The notes: generated by a model from the sequence alone, not told the origin. Positions 22,199-34,740 are shown, counted from the stretch's first letter. The stretch is 64,000 nt of DNA from Bimastos eiseni (GCA_959347315.1 OY365817.1:1190857-1254856); one strand, 5' to 3'. Made by a program: numbers and translations.

Positions 22199-22578
22199 AA
22201 CTACTGGTCAACTCCGGGACTAATGAGAGCATGCACTGTGTCTACTTCGCTGAGTCTTAAATCATTGTCCTACATGATTATTGAGAGAGAAGATCGCACC
22301 TTGAGCCAATGGTTATTTTTTACTTTCCTTTTCTTCGTTATTTTTGGTTGGCACTGTTTGACCCATTATTTTCTTGAGTTCTGTCATTGTTGGGTGGCAA
22401 CTTGTTCCTGATTGTTCTCTCGGTTCAGGGTTCATCGTATCATTGAATGCACAATGAGTATTACTCTCTGACCATTGCAAGGATGAAATTTGCATATTCA
22501 ATTGATGTAGACTTTACCTGTATTATTGGAAGGGTGAAATGTTGCATATTCAACTGACTAGACCGTACCTGTATCATT

Positions 22579-22893
22579 GTGTTTTATGCGCCTGTGCACC
22601 TGGGCCAATCAGCACAAACAGGCACGCCTACTTTGCTTCCATGCGGGATATGCAACCTAGTAGTTAAGGAACCTATTAATGTAACATGTTTGATGTCTAG
22701 TGGTGTATATCACTCTAAGTGCTATTATCTAACGACTAATCAAGACGTTTGGCTATGTCTCTCATGCATTGGAGAGACATTCCCTTTTTCAGGGGCTAGT
22801 GAGGATGAGATTGTTCTAAATGACTTTACTAAGAGTTTGAGGCATGAGGAAGGCCTAGACGTATTAAGACTGTTGATGATAATCTTGAACTAG
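22579..22893 (+). pseudogene. LINE PHD-like zinc finger segment
   Basis: Reads LLPCGICNLVVKEPINVTC, then YHSKCYYLTTNQ and VWLCLSCIGETFPFSG. The C-x2-C...C...H-x2-C...C-x2-C order fits a PHD finger. It lies between ORF1 and endonuclease segments. The frame ends at 22893. Confidence 0.65.
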
Positions 22894-22925
22894 ATGTTTT
22901 TCCGGATGACCAAGATAACCGTACA

Positions 22926-23985
22926 TTGATTAATAACATAGACACTGATCCTGATCAAAACTATTTTACTAATATCTCTTGGAACAGTCCTTATACTACC
23001 CTACAATGCCTTTCAGAGGAAACTGAGAAAAGTTCTACGGTGGATGATTCTGATTCCATTGATCCTAACTTCTCAATTCTCCATATTAACTGTAGAAGTA
23101 TGTTCCACAAATTAACTGAGATCCACGACATACTTCACCACTCAGGTGTCTCAATATTAGCACTTTGTGAAACATGGTTGGAACCTAACATGAAAGACAC
23201 CATCAATATACCAGGTTATGAAGTCATACGTAAGTCGAGAAATAAGGGTCGAGGAGGAAGGGTTGGATTGCTTGTAAAGGAAAATATAGATCAATTATAT
23301 GACCCAAACAGCGAAAAGCTCGTGCATAAATCTTATGAGAGTCTCTTCATTAGAATTTTTCTTAATAAAAGTACTTGTTTAGTGGGCGTGGTGTACAGGC
23401 CTCCGGGGCAGAACTTAACGAATTTAATGTGGAGATGGACGACTTACTTACTAGGTTGCTAACGAAGCTAAAGAGGTTATGGTACTTGGAGATTTTAATA
23501 TTGACCTTTTGAAAGTTAATGAACATAAGGACACTAATGGTTTTTTTTATAATTGCATAATGTCACACCAGCTTATTCCTGTAATTACGAGGCCAACTAG
23601 AGTCACATCCAATTCAGCGACTTTAATTGATAATATTTTCACCAATGCCTGGTCCAAACTGATTTCTTCGTCAATCATTGTTTCTGATTTAAGTGATCAT
23701 CTCCCAGTTTATGCGAGTTTCGCTTTGGGAACCTGTAAAAAGAAAGTTAGCGCATGCATGAATAATCGTATAGCTAATGATGAAAGATTGGAAATGTTTA
23801 AAACTGCTTTATCAAGTACTGATTGGGAACCTGTAATGAAAATCTGTGCAGGAGATGATGCCAATGGGGCATACGAGCCCTTCTTCAAGATGTATAAAGA
23901 GATTTATGATAGGGTATTTCCGATAGCGCATAAATGTAATAAAACAGGACCTAAGCTTACACAACCGTGGATGACCGTGGGGTAA
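22926..23985 (+). pseudogene. LINE APE-type endonuclease, frameshifted
   Basis: Two frames, 22926-23462 and 23479-23985. Motifs in order: LHINCRSM, LALCETWLEP (catalytic Glu box), GYEVIRKSRNKGRGGRVGLL, GVVYRPPGQN, then VLGDFNIDLL and TRPTRVTSNSATLIDNIFTN and SDLSDHLPVY (catalytic Asp-His box). Catalytic residues are present; the frame break at 23462 and the missing link to RT make it inactive. Confidence 0.85.
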
Positions 23986-24150
23986 CTAAAATCTAGCAGG
24001 AAAAAAGCTCACTCTATCGAAAATACGTGGAAAAAAACGAATATAGAAAATAAACGTAAGTTTACCGTATACCGGAACAAGTTTAAGACCTTCAGAATTA
24101 GAGCAGAAACAAGCTATTACGCAGCAGAATTCTGCAAATACAATAATGAC

Positions 24151-25845
24151 TTGAAGAAAACGTGGAAACTCATTCGTGAGATGATGCAGTTAGGGAAGAG
24201 GGACACAACCATAGAATTTCTAAATATAAACGGAGAGAGTATTAGGGAACCAAAAGCAATGGCTAATAATTTTAATAGATACTTCACGAGCATCGCACAT
24301 GAGCTTGAGGAGAAGCTACCGGATCCTAAAAAAACCTTTGAAAGTTTTTTTACCAGTACCCCTACAGAGCTCTATGGGTCTTTTGCTAACCTCTCGGGAA
24401 GAAGTTATGAAAATTAGCCTCTTGATACGATCCACTCATAGTAAGGGGGTAGACGATATTGACCATTGTATAGCTGCGTCATGCTTAACTTCCATAGCCT
24501 CTCCTTTAGCTGAATTAATAAACTGCTCCTTCGTTAATGGAATAGTTCCACATGCGTTAAAAATAGCCAAAGTTGTACCCATCTACAAAAAAGGAGAAAA
24601 AGATAGTATGGCTAACTACCGGCCTATCTCCATCCTACCTTACTTTGCAAAATTTTATGAAAAGCTTATGTACGATCGACTCTCAAATTATGTTAAAAAG
24701 ACAGCTGTTATATACCAATCCCAACATGGATTCCAATCAGGGCACTCCCCTTGTATGGCACTATTAGAAATGCAGGATAAAATATCGAATGCCATTGAAA
24801 AGAACCAATACTCTGTGGGAGTTTTTTTCGACCTTGCAAAAACATTCGACACAGTAAATCACAGAATCCTACTAAAAAATTAGAAAATTATGGTATAAGG
24901 AGGGAACAACTGAAATGGTTTTATAGCTACCTTGATCATCGTACACAGAGAGTAATGTGTAATGGTGCGCTATCGGAGGTTAATCTGATTAGATTTGGAG
25001 TTCTCCAGGGCTCAAATCTTGGACCTTTATTATTCCTTCTGTATATTAATGATCTGGCTACTGTCTCGGCAACAATATTCTTTATTCTATTTGCCGATGA
25101 TACAAATGTATTTTATTCGCATAGTTCCTGGCAAACTCTGGTAAGGGTCATTAATGCAGAGTTAGCTGATGTTGCTATATGGTTTTGTGCTAATAGACTT
25201 TCTCTTAATCTAGATAAAACTGATTTCATTTTGTTTAAGTCACATAGGAAAATTAGTCCTAAGAATAATCTAAGTTTGCACATTAATGATATTCCTATAA
25301 ATCAGGTAGAGTCCACTAAGTTCCTTGGGGTCTATGTTGACCAGCATTTAACCTGGAAAGATCACATTACCCACATTTCTTCAAAAATCGCAAAGAACGT
25401 TGGCATCTTGGCCAGAACTTCTTATGTACTCCCTAAGTCAATTAGAATTAAATTGTATTACTCCCTTGTCTACCAATACTTGACCTTTTGCAATATGATA
25501 TGGGCATCCACATATGAATCTAGGCTTAGAAAACTAGTGTTACTACAAAAGAGAGTGGTAAGAATAATAGAAAGTGCTCTTAGATGCACTCATACGGGGG
25601 CATACTACAGGGAGTACAAGCTATTGAAAATTAGTCAAATTACGGTCCTCCAAATGTCTGAGTTCATATACCGATACGAACACGGCTTACTCCCTGCTAT
25701 CCTTAGAGGTTATTTTTCCACTGGACTTGACACCCACAATACTAGAAATAAAACAGCTTATCGCCTCATAAAAGCTAGAAAAAATGCACGCAGATATACT
25801 ATAAAATTTTCTGGACCCTCATCATGGAATAACATCCCATTTTAA
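24151..25845 (+). pseudogene. LINE reverse transcriptase, frameshifted
   Basis: Blocks run 24151-24417, 24299-24883 and 24955-25845 in different frames. Motifs: VPIYKKGEKDSMANYRPISI, QHGFQSGHSPCMALLE, VFFDLAKTFDTVNH, VLQGSNLGPLLFLLYINDL, FADDTNVFY (catalytic box, near 25086-25115), NLDKTDFILF and FLGVYVDQHLTWKDHI. The C-terminal part with ISQITVLQMSEFIYRYEHGL is retained. A stop ends the second block within FDTVNHRILLKN. Confidence 0.85.
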
Positions 25846-26099
25846 ATTCGTCTGTCATATAATATTAAAGCTTTCAAAAATAAGTTACGAGCCTTCCTCA
25901 TCAATTCATTAATGCACTAAATACAGTAAATCCTAATTAATTACTAATCACTACTATTCATTAAACTATAAGTTGTACATAATGTGCATATGACTGCATT
26001 TAGTTAAGCTTTGTTCATTTTTTTCATTTGGTGTTTTGTTGCGTTTTAGGATTAATTTGCAATAAAGATAAATTGCCATTTATTAGTGTGATATAGTTG

Positions 26100-26160
26100 C
26101 TACAAGGGATCCCTATTTAGCGGGATTCTCATCCCTTCTGGGGCTCCCATTGTAGCCAAT
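26100..26160 (+). other. 3' stem-loop of the CR1-group LINE
   Basis: CCCTATTTAGCGGGAT, loop TCTC, ATCCCTTCTGGGG. The stem GGGAT/ATCCC is replaced by GGGACC/GGTCCC in copies at 32230 and 45040. A 3' stem-loop recognised by the reverse transcriptase is known for UnaL2-type LINEs. Confidence 0.65.
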
Positions 26161-26867
26161 ATAAATTTGCTTGTGCATATTGTGAGATGTACTCTATTTT
26201 GTTGTTGGTTACAATAAAACACTTTTGATTTGATTTGAGACCGATGGTCCGTGACCAAGACCAAGACCAAGACCGATACTCTTTTTTTATAAACAATTAA
26301 ATTTATTAAGATGCTCAAACGGAATAACACGCTTAAACATTAATTTTATTGCTGAAGAATACTAATCTTAATAATGGTCCAGAAAACAGTTTTACCGGCC
26401 AATCTGAACTGTTGCGGGTTCAGCCCTTGGCTTCGGCCTGAGAATATCACAATATAAATTACTTACACTATACGATAGGTAAATGCTCTTTTAAGACATC
26501 TGAACAAGTAGATTAACGTTCCGCTTAAATGGTGCACTTGTACTCGGAATTGTAGGTTAACAGTGTCTACACGTGGCCGACGACATATTAATAGATTGTT
26601 CCAAAACCTTGACAGTTGTTAAAGCCAATTTTGAAATGGCTGGCTCCGTGGCAAATGCATTTTTTGCCCATAGTAACATGCATATATATATATAGATGGT
26701 CAGCCTGCCATAAATCGATAACAATCACATAGGGCCTAAACATCTGGTGTCTCTAATAATCGAAAATAACCGACAAATATAAAAAAATTGCTCTGATACG
26801 ACAAATGACCAAGAACGCTAATCTAAGACGGGGGCCAATCCCAAGACCGTTCCTTTAAGACCAAGAC

Positions 26868-26908
26868 CAAGGGCTCCGTAATTGGACTACTAATTTATAT
26901 TATCCACA
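26868..26908 (+). repeat. Right member of the direct repeat pair
   Basis: See the partner at 21740. About 5.1 kb separates them. Confidence 0.6.
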
Positions 26909-26909
26909 T

Positions 26910-27655
26910 AAGTATATTGGGACTTATGGTAAAGCAATGGCCTCCTTCTCCAGCCATATGCAGCCATATAACAAATACACTGCGACTGTTGCCAATGAGT
27001 AATAAGCCTGTGTTTTACGAGTTTTTTATCGCCGTAATTGGGCAGGGAACGTCTTTGATTAGACGTTTTAATGGAGTGCAATATAAATGTTAAACTGAAT
27101 AAACGAATAACTCGTCATGAAAGAGCCAATCGGATAAAACCACTTGAAATTAATGCCAGTTGCAACGGCTTTTAGTAAGAGCGCCTTGCTTCAGAAAAAC
27201 TGGGAACGATTGGCGTAGGCCTTTTGACAATATAGTCACGTCCTGGTCGAAGAGTACACAAATGTCTGATGTTCCAGACACAGCTGTTAAAAAGTCAATC
27301 AAGGCCACTCCAGACCAAACAAGTTCCCACACGCAGCTGCATACATAGAAACCACTGGAACCGCTGGAACCACCAACTGCAGGCCTACATCATCTCATTT
27401 ATCGTCTGTTATCAGGAGACTTCACCTCAAACAACGCTGCTGCGTTCAGAAACCAATTTTGACTCAGGACTCGCGTTTCACACCGCATTATTTATACCAG
27501 ATTAATCACTCGTTTCATGTAAGTAAACATAAACACATCATTGTATATCTATAGTCACTCAAATACAGTCACACAAGTACACATAAACACATCATTATCT
27601 ATAGACTTATTCAAATAAACTAGCCTATAATATGCATATAAATAGGCATAGTATT
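26910..27655. other. Gene-free interval
   Basis: No supported gene or repeat apart from weak overlap of short open frames on both strands at 27150-27350. Confidence 0.35.
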
Positions 27656-27659
27656 ATAG

Positions 27660-27662
27660 CTG

Positions 27663-27700
<38 letters not shown>

Positions 27701-28279
27701 CCATAATATATATATAACCGGTATATGTTATATTTGAACATATCTATCTATTAATAGTGATTATTTATATACTTCCGTGAAACAATTATATATATTATAT
27801 ATATATGTGTGTATATATATATATATAAAGTGTTTAAGTCTACATATATAATAATACAGTATATATATATATATCCATAGTACTACTGTTTATGTATATA
27901 TTTATAGACATGTTTAAATACGTTGTAAGTATATATCTCTCTCATAGTATATCTGAACTTAATAATTATCTAGTAATAATAATAATAATTATTTATCAAG
28001 GCCAATACTTCCGTGAAGCAGGTGCCATCTACAGTGTCTTCATATATACAATGTATGTATGTATATAAACACTATGTACATTATATATATATATATTATT
28101 AAATAATGTCTATATAGTGATGATACCGTCCATCAAACTTAAATACTTATATATAAATACACATATATATCTTCGTTTACATTGGAACTTCCTATGAAGT
28201 CTATTTATATCCTTTCACAGAACTGCTAAATGAGTGTGTGAGTGAGTGAGTGCGTGTGGGGTTGGAATCATAGTCTCCC

Positions 28280-28336
<57 letters not shown>

Positions 28337-28340
28337 GTAT
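27660..28340. repeat. Cluster of (TA)n arrays
   Basis: Pure TA runs at about 27668-27698, 27790-27828, 27860-27874, 28080-28098 and 28283-28333 in AT-rich DNA. Confidence 0.85.
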
Positions 28341-28544
28341 GCAGTAGATTTATGTTGTATATAGACAGTGCCACTGCAGCTTATAATCAAATAGCAGTGT
28401 AGTTAAGGGCTTGCGGAAGGAAATGCAAGGAAAGGTCTTCCTGTTTCTTCACAGCCAATATCAAAGAGGCGCCTGATAAATAACTTGATATACACATTAT
28501 ACATACGTACATACATAAAGACAAGTACAAGTGTGCACAGACGG

Positions 28545-28800
28545 TCTTGTATGACCATAACTCTGAGGGACTTCATGTGTGACTACAAGCAGGATTTGTA
28601 CCAATGACTTACAAGCTGGTATGTGTTGTAATCGTAATCCTAGCTGATAAATCAGGAAGTAGCAATGTTTATGTGTAACGAAATAGACGCCTTGCATGAC
28701 TGTCGACAGTTAAACTGGACTCCTGTAATAACTTGTTGTCATTCGTTCGTACTGTGGGCGATTTGTCAGTTTGAAATTAAACAAAAATAATAATTATTAT
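28545..28800 (+). mobile_element. SINE family B, degenerate copy
   Basis: The 3' part GCCTTGCATGACTGTCGACAG, TTAAACTGGACTCCTGTAATAAC and CATTCGTTCGTACTGTGG aligns with 41173-41275. Both end in AAACAAAAATA and (ATT)n. The tRNA-like head is barely visible here. Confidence 0.6.
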
Positions 28801-29119
28801 TATACACAAAGTCAACACGGTCTATATACCTGCATTTCAATTCAGTTTTCAGTTTGTGCTAAATGAACAGTGACGGGCAATTAAGAATTTGTAACTTTTT
28901 AATTACAATTAGTATTCGTTTGAATTACATAATTAGAGTCATCAAAATTTAGGTTACTAATTAAATAGTATTAAAATTAGTTGTTAACATAGAACATCAT
29001 CTTCAAAAAATCTGATTTATGAGGTAATTACAGAACATTGAGGAAAAAAAGAAACTACATATTGATACGCAATGTGCATGTATGTATGCGACGTATACAC
29101 CTACATATTGATACGCAAA

Positions 29120-29200
29120 AGGCCTTGAGAGCTAATGGTGAATCTAAAGGGACCAGAGTCGCGCTTAAATAGGGTCAGGTCACCCGTTGAGGGGTAGGCC
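29120..29200 (-). mobile_element. CR1-group LINE 3' end fragment
   Basis: The minus strand reads GACCCTATTTAAGCGCGACTC followed by GGTCCCTTTAG, matching the stem-loop at 26101. Nothing of the protein part is left. Confidence 0.55.
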
Positions 29201-29364
29201 AAATGAGGAGAAAGAACAATTTGTCTGACTAATAAAATGTACCAAAAATGGCATCCAGGGAAATAAATGGTCCATATAATTGTACATGACCCACTAGACA
29301 AAAAGTGAAACTTAACTAAATAATGCAGTTTTCAGTTTGTGCTAAATGAACAGTGACGGGCAAT

Positions 29365-29812
29365 TAAATATATAAATATATAGATACACACATACACACA
29401 TACACACACACACATACATACACACATACATACACACATACACACACACATACATACACACATACATACACACATACATACACACATACATACACACATA
29501 CATACACACATACACACATACATACATACACACATACACACATACATACACACATACATACACACATACATACATACACACATACACACATACATACACA
29601 CATACATACACACATACATACACACATACACACACACATACATACATACATACACACATACACACATACATACACACATACACACACATACATACACACA
29701 TACATACACACATACATACACACATACATACACACATACATACATACACACATACATACACACATACATACACACATACATACATGCACATATGTATGTA
29801 TGTATGTATGTA
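29365..29812. repeat. (CATA)/(CACA) array, ~450 bp
   Basis: Alternating ACACACATACAT blocks ending in (TGTA)n at 29792-29812. It reads as Tyr/Val/Cys/Met repeats on the minus strand and is non-coding. Confidence 0.95.
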
Positions 29813-29824
29813 TGCATGCACAGA

Positions 29825-29895
29825 GAGGGAAACTGGGATTTAAATCCCATAGTCACAGTTTAAAGGCTTATTAGCCAACGCACTCTCTCACCCAT
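29825..29895 (-). mobile_element. tRNA-like SINE head next to the CATA array
   Basis: The minus strand has GTGCGTTGGCTAATAAGCC (A-box-like) and GGGATTTAAATCCC (B-box-like) with about 20 nt between them. A related B-box-like GAGGATTTGAATCTC follows the other CATA array at 49800-49835. Confidence 0.4.
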
Positions 29896-30114
29896 GAATT
29901 CTTACAGTATGATACCTGCACAGTATCTATGATACAGATACACTGTAGGCCTATCTATGAACGTTCAGACACATCATGTAACTACATAGTCATTTGATTA
30001 CGTACACAGGCTCAGTCTAACCTTAGATAATATAGCATAGCTTTTTTTCTTCCTAAAAACGAAATACAACAACCAATGACGATCATATTTCATATTAACA
30101 CTATGTCAGGACAT

Positions 30115-30175
30115 ACAAAAGTGGACCTAAAGGCAACCGCCTGGGTCCCGCTGAGCAGGGCCAACCATACCAGTA
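30115..30175 (-). mobile_element. CR1-group LINE 3' end fragment
   Basis: The minus strand reads GGCCCTGCTCAGCGGGACCC and, 8 nt on, TTGCCTTTAGGTCC, a diverged version of the stem-loop at 32230. Confidence 0.5.
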
Positions 30176-30602
30176 ATGTAACAGTTAGATAGAGGTTGAT
30201 AAGATGCTGATCAGAATCGGGAGTGGTTTATGTTTTAATTGAAGCGTCAGCATAATTAGCATTGTGTCATGCTAATCATTTGTAACTAAAAAACCAGAAG
30301 ACTAGAAATAATTACACACTTGGAGCGAGTATAGTTGAGCATTTTTGTAAGCAGAAGGAGATGAGGAGGTGAGGAGAAATGCTAATGATGACAGGCTCAA
30401 GTGAAGATTGTTCCAAACAGAAACAGACACACGTACGCTGTCCAATACTATAAAACTAATATCCTAAATACGCTGGACCTATTTATAGAGCTCAATGTCT
30501 TATAAACAATACTTGCTTGCTTCATCACAGCTACATGTATCACGCTGAGTGCGCCCCTGAATAGCCAAATTCTCAGATACCATACACCGTGTTAGTATTA
30601 CA

Positions 30603-30690
30603 CATCGTAATCGTAAACTCTAAATTTCTACATGCTAATCTAAAGCTAAGCGCAGAGCCCCAGTTTATTCACCAGGGCTGTAAGAGCAGG
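30603..30690 (+). mobile_element. Short dispersed repeat family F copy
   Basis: CGTAATCGTAAACTCTAAAT, GCTAATCTAAAGCTAAGCGCA and CAGTTTATTCACCAGGGCTG align with 12425 and 39245. Confidence 0.6.
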
Positions 30691-30864
30691 TAATTAGGGC
30701 CTAGGTTCAGACAATACAATACAATACAACTACATATTGTATATTGTCTGTACATACGGATTTCTGAAAAGAAAAAGCATTTGATAGAATAATTATGACC
30801 CCAATTGAGATTGTCCTCTTGTGGAAAGCGGACCATAGGATAGAACATGGAAAGCAATTGAGCC

Positions 30865-30965
30865 ACTGCAAGTGAAGGACTCGCTCAAGGTTCTTACACG
30901 GTAACTGTCTCGGCCAAGCTGGAACAAGAGCGCTGGGCCTTTATGGCAGAGATGATGGATTCGAC
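30865..30965 (-). mobile_element. SINE family A, degenerate copy
   Basis: The minus strand has GTGTAAGAACCTTGAGCGAG and TCCTTCACTTGCAGTGGCTC, matching the body of the SINE at 32555-32780. The B box is decayed to TGGTCGAATCC. Confidence 0.5.
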
Positions 30966-30989
30966 CACAATGCTCAAGTAAACAGACCT

Positions 30990-31345
30990 ACACAAATACT
31001 CACACAAACTCACACATACGCAAACATACTGACACATATACACAAAAATACTCACACACATACTCACAAATACGCACAGATGCACGCGCACTAATGCACG
31101 GACGCACACACACACATACTCACGCATATGCACACATATGCACACTTACTCAGACACATATGCATACATACTCGCACATATGCACACATAGTGATACATA
31201 ATTATACACGCATACTCACACAAACTCACACATATACATACGCATACTCACACACATACTAACACATACGCACACACACTGACACTTACTAACGCAGACA
31301 CACACATACCGACGCATAGACGCACACATACGCACAGCAATGCAC
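30990..31345. repeat. (CACA)(TACT/TATG) simple sequence
   Basis: Degenerate CACACATACTCACA units. Confidence 0.8.
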
Positions 31346-31719
31346 AAGGAGGTAGGCCTTGGTACAGCTGAGTATTTACATGACACAATCCAAACTATCT
31401 CGACAGTCCTTAAATAACCGCCTCTCCCACCCGGATGCCTGAATGACGCCGAGGAACAAAAGTCCCTCCCCATTACAAGGAACTGTGGGAGGGAGGGACC
31501 GACCTTACATCTCCTTTACAATGATCTACAGCTATTTGTTTCCATGTCAAACGTACGGAGGAAAATCCGTCCAACTATTCCACCTGCTTAAGGCGCTGGC
31601 AACTCCAGGACGACAAAGCCAAGAGATTTGCATTTAGAACGATCAGGAAATGATCCGATTAAGATATTTTATGTAAGACATCTAAGACAAATCGGGCGAT
31701 CTAACCCACTCACACAATT

Positions 31720-32345
31720 CAATGTTCATCTTATAGAACTTGTAATCTCATCCGTACTCATAAATGTTATAGAATAGAGCTATTTGTATGATATTGGGGT
31801 CTTACTATGCTCGTCATTTGTCTTATAATGAAATGTACAATAATATTGGTATTCTAACTCTTCGTCAAATTACTTCCCTCCAAATTAATGAATTTATGTA
31901 CAAATTCGCTAACAATATTTGCTAGTCACTTTATACGAAGTTCTGCCACTAATCCTGACAGCATCCGTTCCTCTCTCAATTACAGGCCTATCTTATGTAG
32001 AACAAATACTCAATTAAATACATAGGACCCATCACTAGGAATATGACACCAATTTAAATTCGTCAATCCAGCACAATAAAAGTTTTCAAAAATAAATATG
32101 AAAACCATTTGTTAACTACCTCTTCTAAATGATTGGTGTGTGCACAGACAGCATTAGTTAACTAGTTAAGGTGATGATTTATGTTTCAATTGTATGTACC
32201 TGTTGCCCAATATCTAATTGTAAAGGGTAGGCCCTGTTAGCGGGACCAATCGGTCCCTTAGGGGTTTACTTTCCCGATTATCCCTCTTATTACCGTTTTT
32301 TCATGCATTCTTATTCCTGTGTTTAATTGTTTGAGATTGATAATA
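31720..32345 (+). mobile_element. CR1-group LINE, 3' part
   Basis: Broken frames echo the C-terminus of the LINE at 21840: RQITSLQINEFMYKFANN, then NYRP, and an FKNKYENHLL end. The 3' region has GCCCTGTTAGCGGGACC and GGTCCCTTAGGGG (stem-loop near 32230-32263). It is 5'-truncated. Confidence 0.7.
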
Positions 32346-32394
32346 AAAACATGTGGTTAATCAAAATGCTCATCGTAATTGTGGTCGAAATTGT

Positions 32395-32530
32395 AGTCAT
32401 TACTGTAATCGTAACTGTAAGTGCAATTGTAATAGTTGTAGTAGCTGTAGTAGTAGAACTAATGAAGCTGATGGCGACGACGATGATGAGTTACCATAAT
32501 AATAGTAATAAAAATAAAAATAATTATAAT
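32395..32530. repeat. GTAATTGTA/AAT simple sequence
   Basis: Degenerate TGTAATCGTAACTGTAAG units and a short AATAATAGTAATAAAAAT run. Confidence 0.5.
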
Positions 32531-32554
32531 AATCGCGATCAACCATAACTAATT

Positions 32555-32780
32555 ATTTATTTATTTATTTCCGAAATTTGATACTGCCCTTCTTCCAACA
32601 TTTTTTGCTCAGAAGTGCATACACTGCTCCATGGCGCAATTGCAGTTGTACTGCAGAGCAATTGTGTGCGAAGGACTTACTCAAGGTCCCTACACAGCGA
32701 CTGACGCCTCGGACGAGGGTCGAACCCGCTCGCTCAGCGCACACCAAACGTTACGGGCTGATCGCTCTAACCGAACCTTG
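32555..32780 (-). mobile_element. SINE family A, most complete copy
   Basis: The minus strand starts near CCAAGGTTCGGTTAGAGCG (A box) and has GCGGGTTCGACCCTCG (B box), the two parts of an RNA polymerase III promoter of tRNA type. The body has TGTGTAGGGACCTTGAGTAAG and CACACAATTGCTCTGCAGTAC, then ATGTTGGAAGAAGGGC and an (AAAT)n tail. The length is about 220 bp. Confidence 0.8.
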
Positions 32781-32784
32781 GTGA

Positions 32785-33095
32785 AAATTCTGTGACCCCA
32801 AAATTCTGTTACCACAAAATTCTGTGACTCCAAAATTCAATGACCCAAAAATTCTGTGACCCCAAAGTTCAGTGACCCCAAAATTCTGCGACCCAAAAAT
32901 TCAGTGACCCAAAAATGTTTTGACCCCAAAATTGTCTGAACCCAAAATTATCTGACCCCAAAATTGTCTGACCCCAAAATTCAGTGACCCCATAATTCCC
33001 AAAATTTGTTGACCTCAAAATTGTCTGACCTTAAAACTCAGTTACCCCATAATTCCGTGACCCAAAAATTCTGTGACCAAGAAATGCTTTCACTC
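32785..33095. repeat. ~16-bp minisatellite
   Basis: About eighteen diverged units of CCCCAAAATTCTGTGA. Confidence 0.85.
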
Positions 33096-33139
33096 TGGTA
33101 GACATTCAGTATATCGAATCACGGATGAAGTTGACCACA

Positions 33140-33470
33140 GAAAGTTGACAATAGGTAATTAAGGATGATGTGTTTACAATGAGGAGTTGATAATGGGGAG
33201 TTGACAATGGGATCTAAAAATTGAGAGTTTACAATGGAGACGTGACAATAGGCAGTTGACAATTGGGAGGCTGACAATGGAGTGCTAAAAAAAAGACGAG
33301 TAGAAAATGGGAAGTTTATAATAGAAAATTGACAGTGGGGGTTGACAATAGAAGAGATGACATTAGGGGTTGACAATGGTAAGTTGACAATAGGAGTTGA
33401 CAATGGTAAGTTGACAATAGGAGTTGACAATGGTAAGTTGACAAACGAGGATTTAACAATTGGGAAATGG
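33140..33470. repeat. ~17-bp minisatellite
   Basis: Diverged units of GTTGACAATGGGGA, with a cleaner block GTTGACAATGGTAAGTTGAC at 33365-33440. It directly follows the previous array and is unrelated in sequence. Confidence 0.8.
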
Positions 33471-33789
33471 AATGCTAAATAAAATTATGCACTGATGAAT
33501 TGCGTTTGTTACTGGCCCTACATAAGTGATGGGAATTCTCTTCTATAGAATAGATATTAATAGACTTTAATAAATTTAAATAGATTTTAATACCAACTTG
33601 GTAAACCTAGAATTACAACACCAGTGGACTTAAGGACCAACAGTAAGAAACCCGGTTCATTCAGAAGCCAGCAGTAAAACCCTAAACACACACAGCATCA
33701 AATACTTAAGCACATTAACACCCAAATATAGCCAGCTATCAACTGAAGGCATCCCAGCGCAGCCAATAAGCCACGACACCTGAGGAGAC

Positions 33790-33965
33790 GAAAGTAGCCG
33801 AATGGTTAAAGCGGTCTGCCTGTAACACGGAGAGCACTGGTTCGATCCTCGTCCGATGAGTTAAGGACTTTGAGAAAGTCCTTTGCATACACTAATTATT
33901 ACGCTGCAGCAATAGCTGAGTCTGCGTCATTTGTGTGTGAGCACTTCTGAACTTTCTAAGAAGAG
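33790..33965 (+). mobile_element. SINE family A copy with intact tRNA-like promoter
   Basis: GTAGCCGAATGGTTAAAGCGG (A box) and GGTTCGATCCTC (B box) are about 25 nt apart and resemble a tRNA head. GGACTTTGAGAAAGTCCTTTG and GCACTTCTGAAC follow, as in the copy at 32555. It is not a functional tRNA gene because the acceptor ends do not pair. Confidence 0.7.
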
Positions 33966-34740
33966 CAGCATCGAATAAAAGCTGCATCGTATTGAAACTA
34001 GAAAGACGTGGTTCCAGAGTGAGACATGCAAGGAGATGGACCCAAACAAAAGAACTCAGAGAGATAGCCAGACAGACAGACACGCAGCCAGACAGTCAGG
34101 CAGGCATGCAGCCTGCGGTCATAACGATATTAGAATCTCGATAAGCTATGTAATATTTCCAAGATAACAGACGAATGGAAAATTCCTACCACTCGAGACG
34201 TCACAGGAGATAACACAACGGAGTCGCCGCACTCATTCCTCAACCTCCTCTCGGCCGAATGCAGCCACTTGGCGTCCAAAAAACCCTCACTTCCGCCGAA
34301 GTGTCGAACCCACGACAGCGGGAAAAGAAACAACCGCAGACCCCGTAGGCAACGGATAGACCAAGGGCGACGGATGGGTGAATCCCCAACTCAATTTAAG
34401 TCAGATTCCTTTAAAGCGCCGGACTCGATGCTCGCTTTGGCTGTTTATTGCGAGAGACGGTAATGAACGATTGGTGGCCGCAAGCGACGCTTGGCGGCGC
34501 TGTGCTCGCATTTCCAAGTCACTAAGTGTGTTTTGGCAGAGAGGGAAGACGAGGGGTAGGGGAGGGAGAGGCGAAGAGAGGGAAGGCAAGGGGGCAGAAA
34601 ACACGCTGAGATGAGAAGAAGCAGAGAAACAGCCAAGCAGTAAGGCGAAAGGTGGAGAAGGAGACAGAGGCAGAAGGAGACAAGTAAGGAGGCAGAAAGA
34701 CATGCAGGCAGAACTAGAGGACGACATAAAGTAATAGAGA
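33966..34740. other. Unassigned GC-richer interval
   Basis: 34180-34530 is CpG-rich compared with its neighbours. A tRNA-like B box (minus strand, GTGGGTTCGACACTTC) lies near 34295-34312. No exon can be defended. Confidence 0.3.

Larger units (their letters stand above)
21840..26250 (+). mobile_element. Nearly full-length CR1-group LINE, multiply frame-broken
   Basis: Parts appear in the expected order on the plus strand. They are an ORF1-type segment (about 21855-22198), a PHD-like zinc finger (22579-22893), an APE-type endonuclease (23060-23985), a reverse transcriptase (24151-25845) and a 3' region with a stem-loop near 26101-26150. It ends AATAAAACACTTTTGATTTG with a short (TTTGAT)n tail. 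Frame breaks separate endonuclease halves at 23462, endonuclease from RT at 23985, and RT blocks at 24417 and 24883, so it cannot move on its own. Clade assignment (CR1/L2 group rather than RTE or Jockey) rests on PHD-bearing ORF1, the SDHLPVY box and the short tandem 3' tail. Confidence 0.85.

Noticed and set aside
29332..29856. Long minus-strand Tyr/Val/Cys/Met frames
   Set aside because: Produced by the CATA/CACA array; the same holds for 49272-49808.
33790..33865. A functional tRNA gene
   Set aside because: A and B boxes are good, but the acceptor stem does not pair and SINE body sequence follows.
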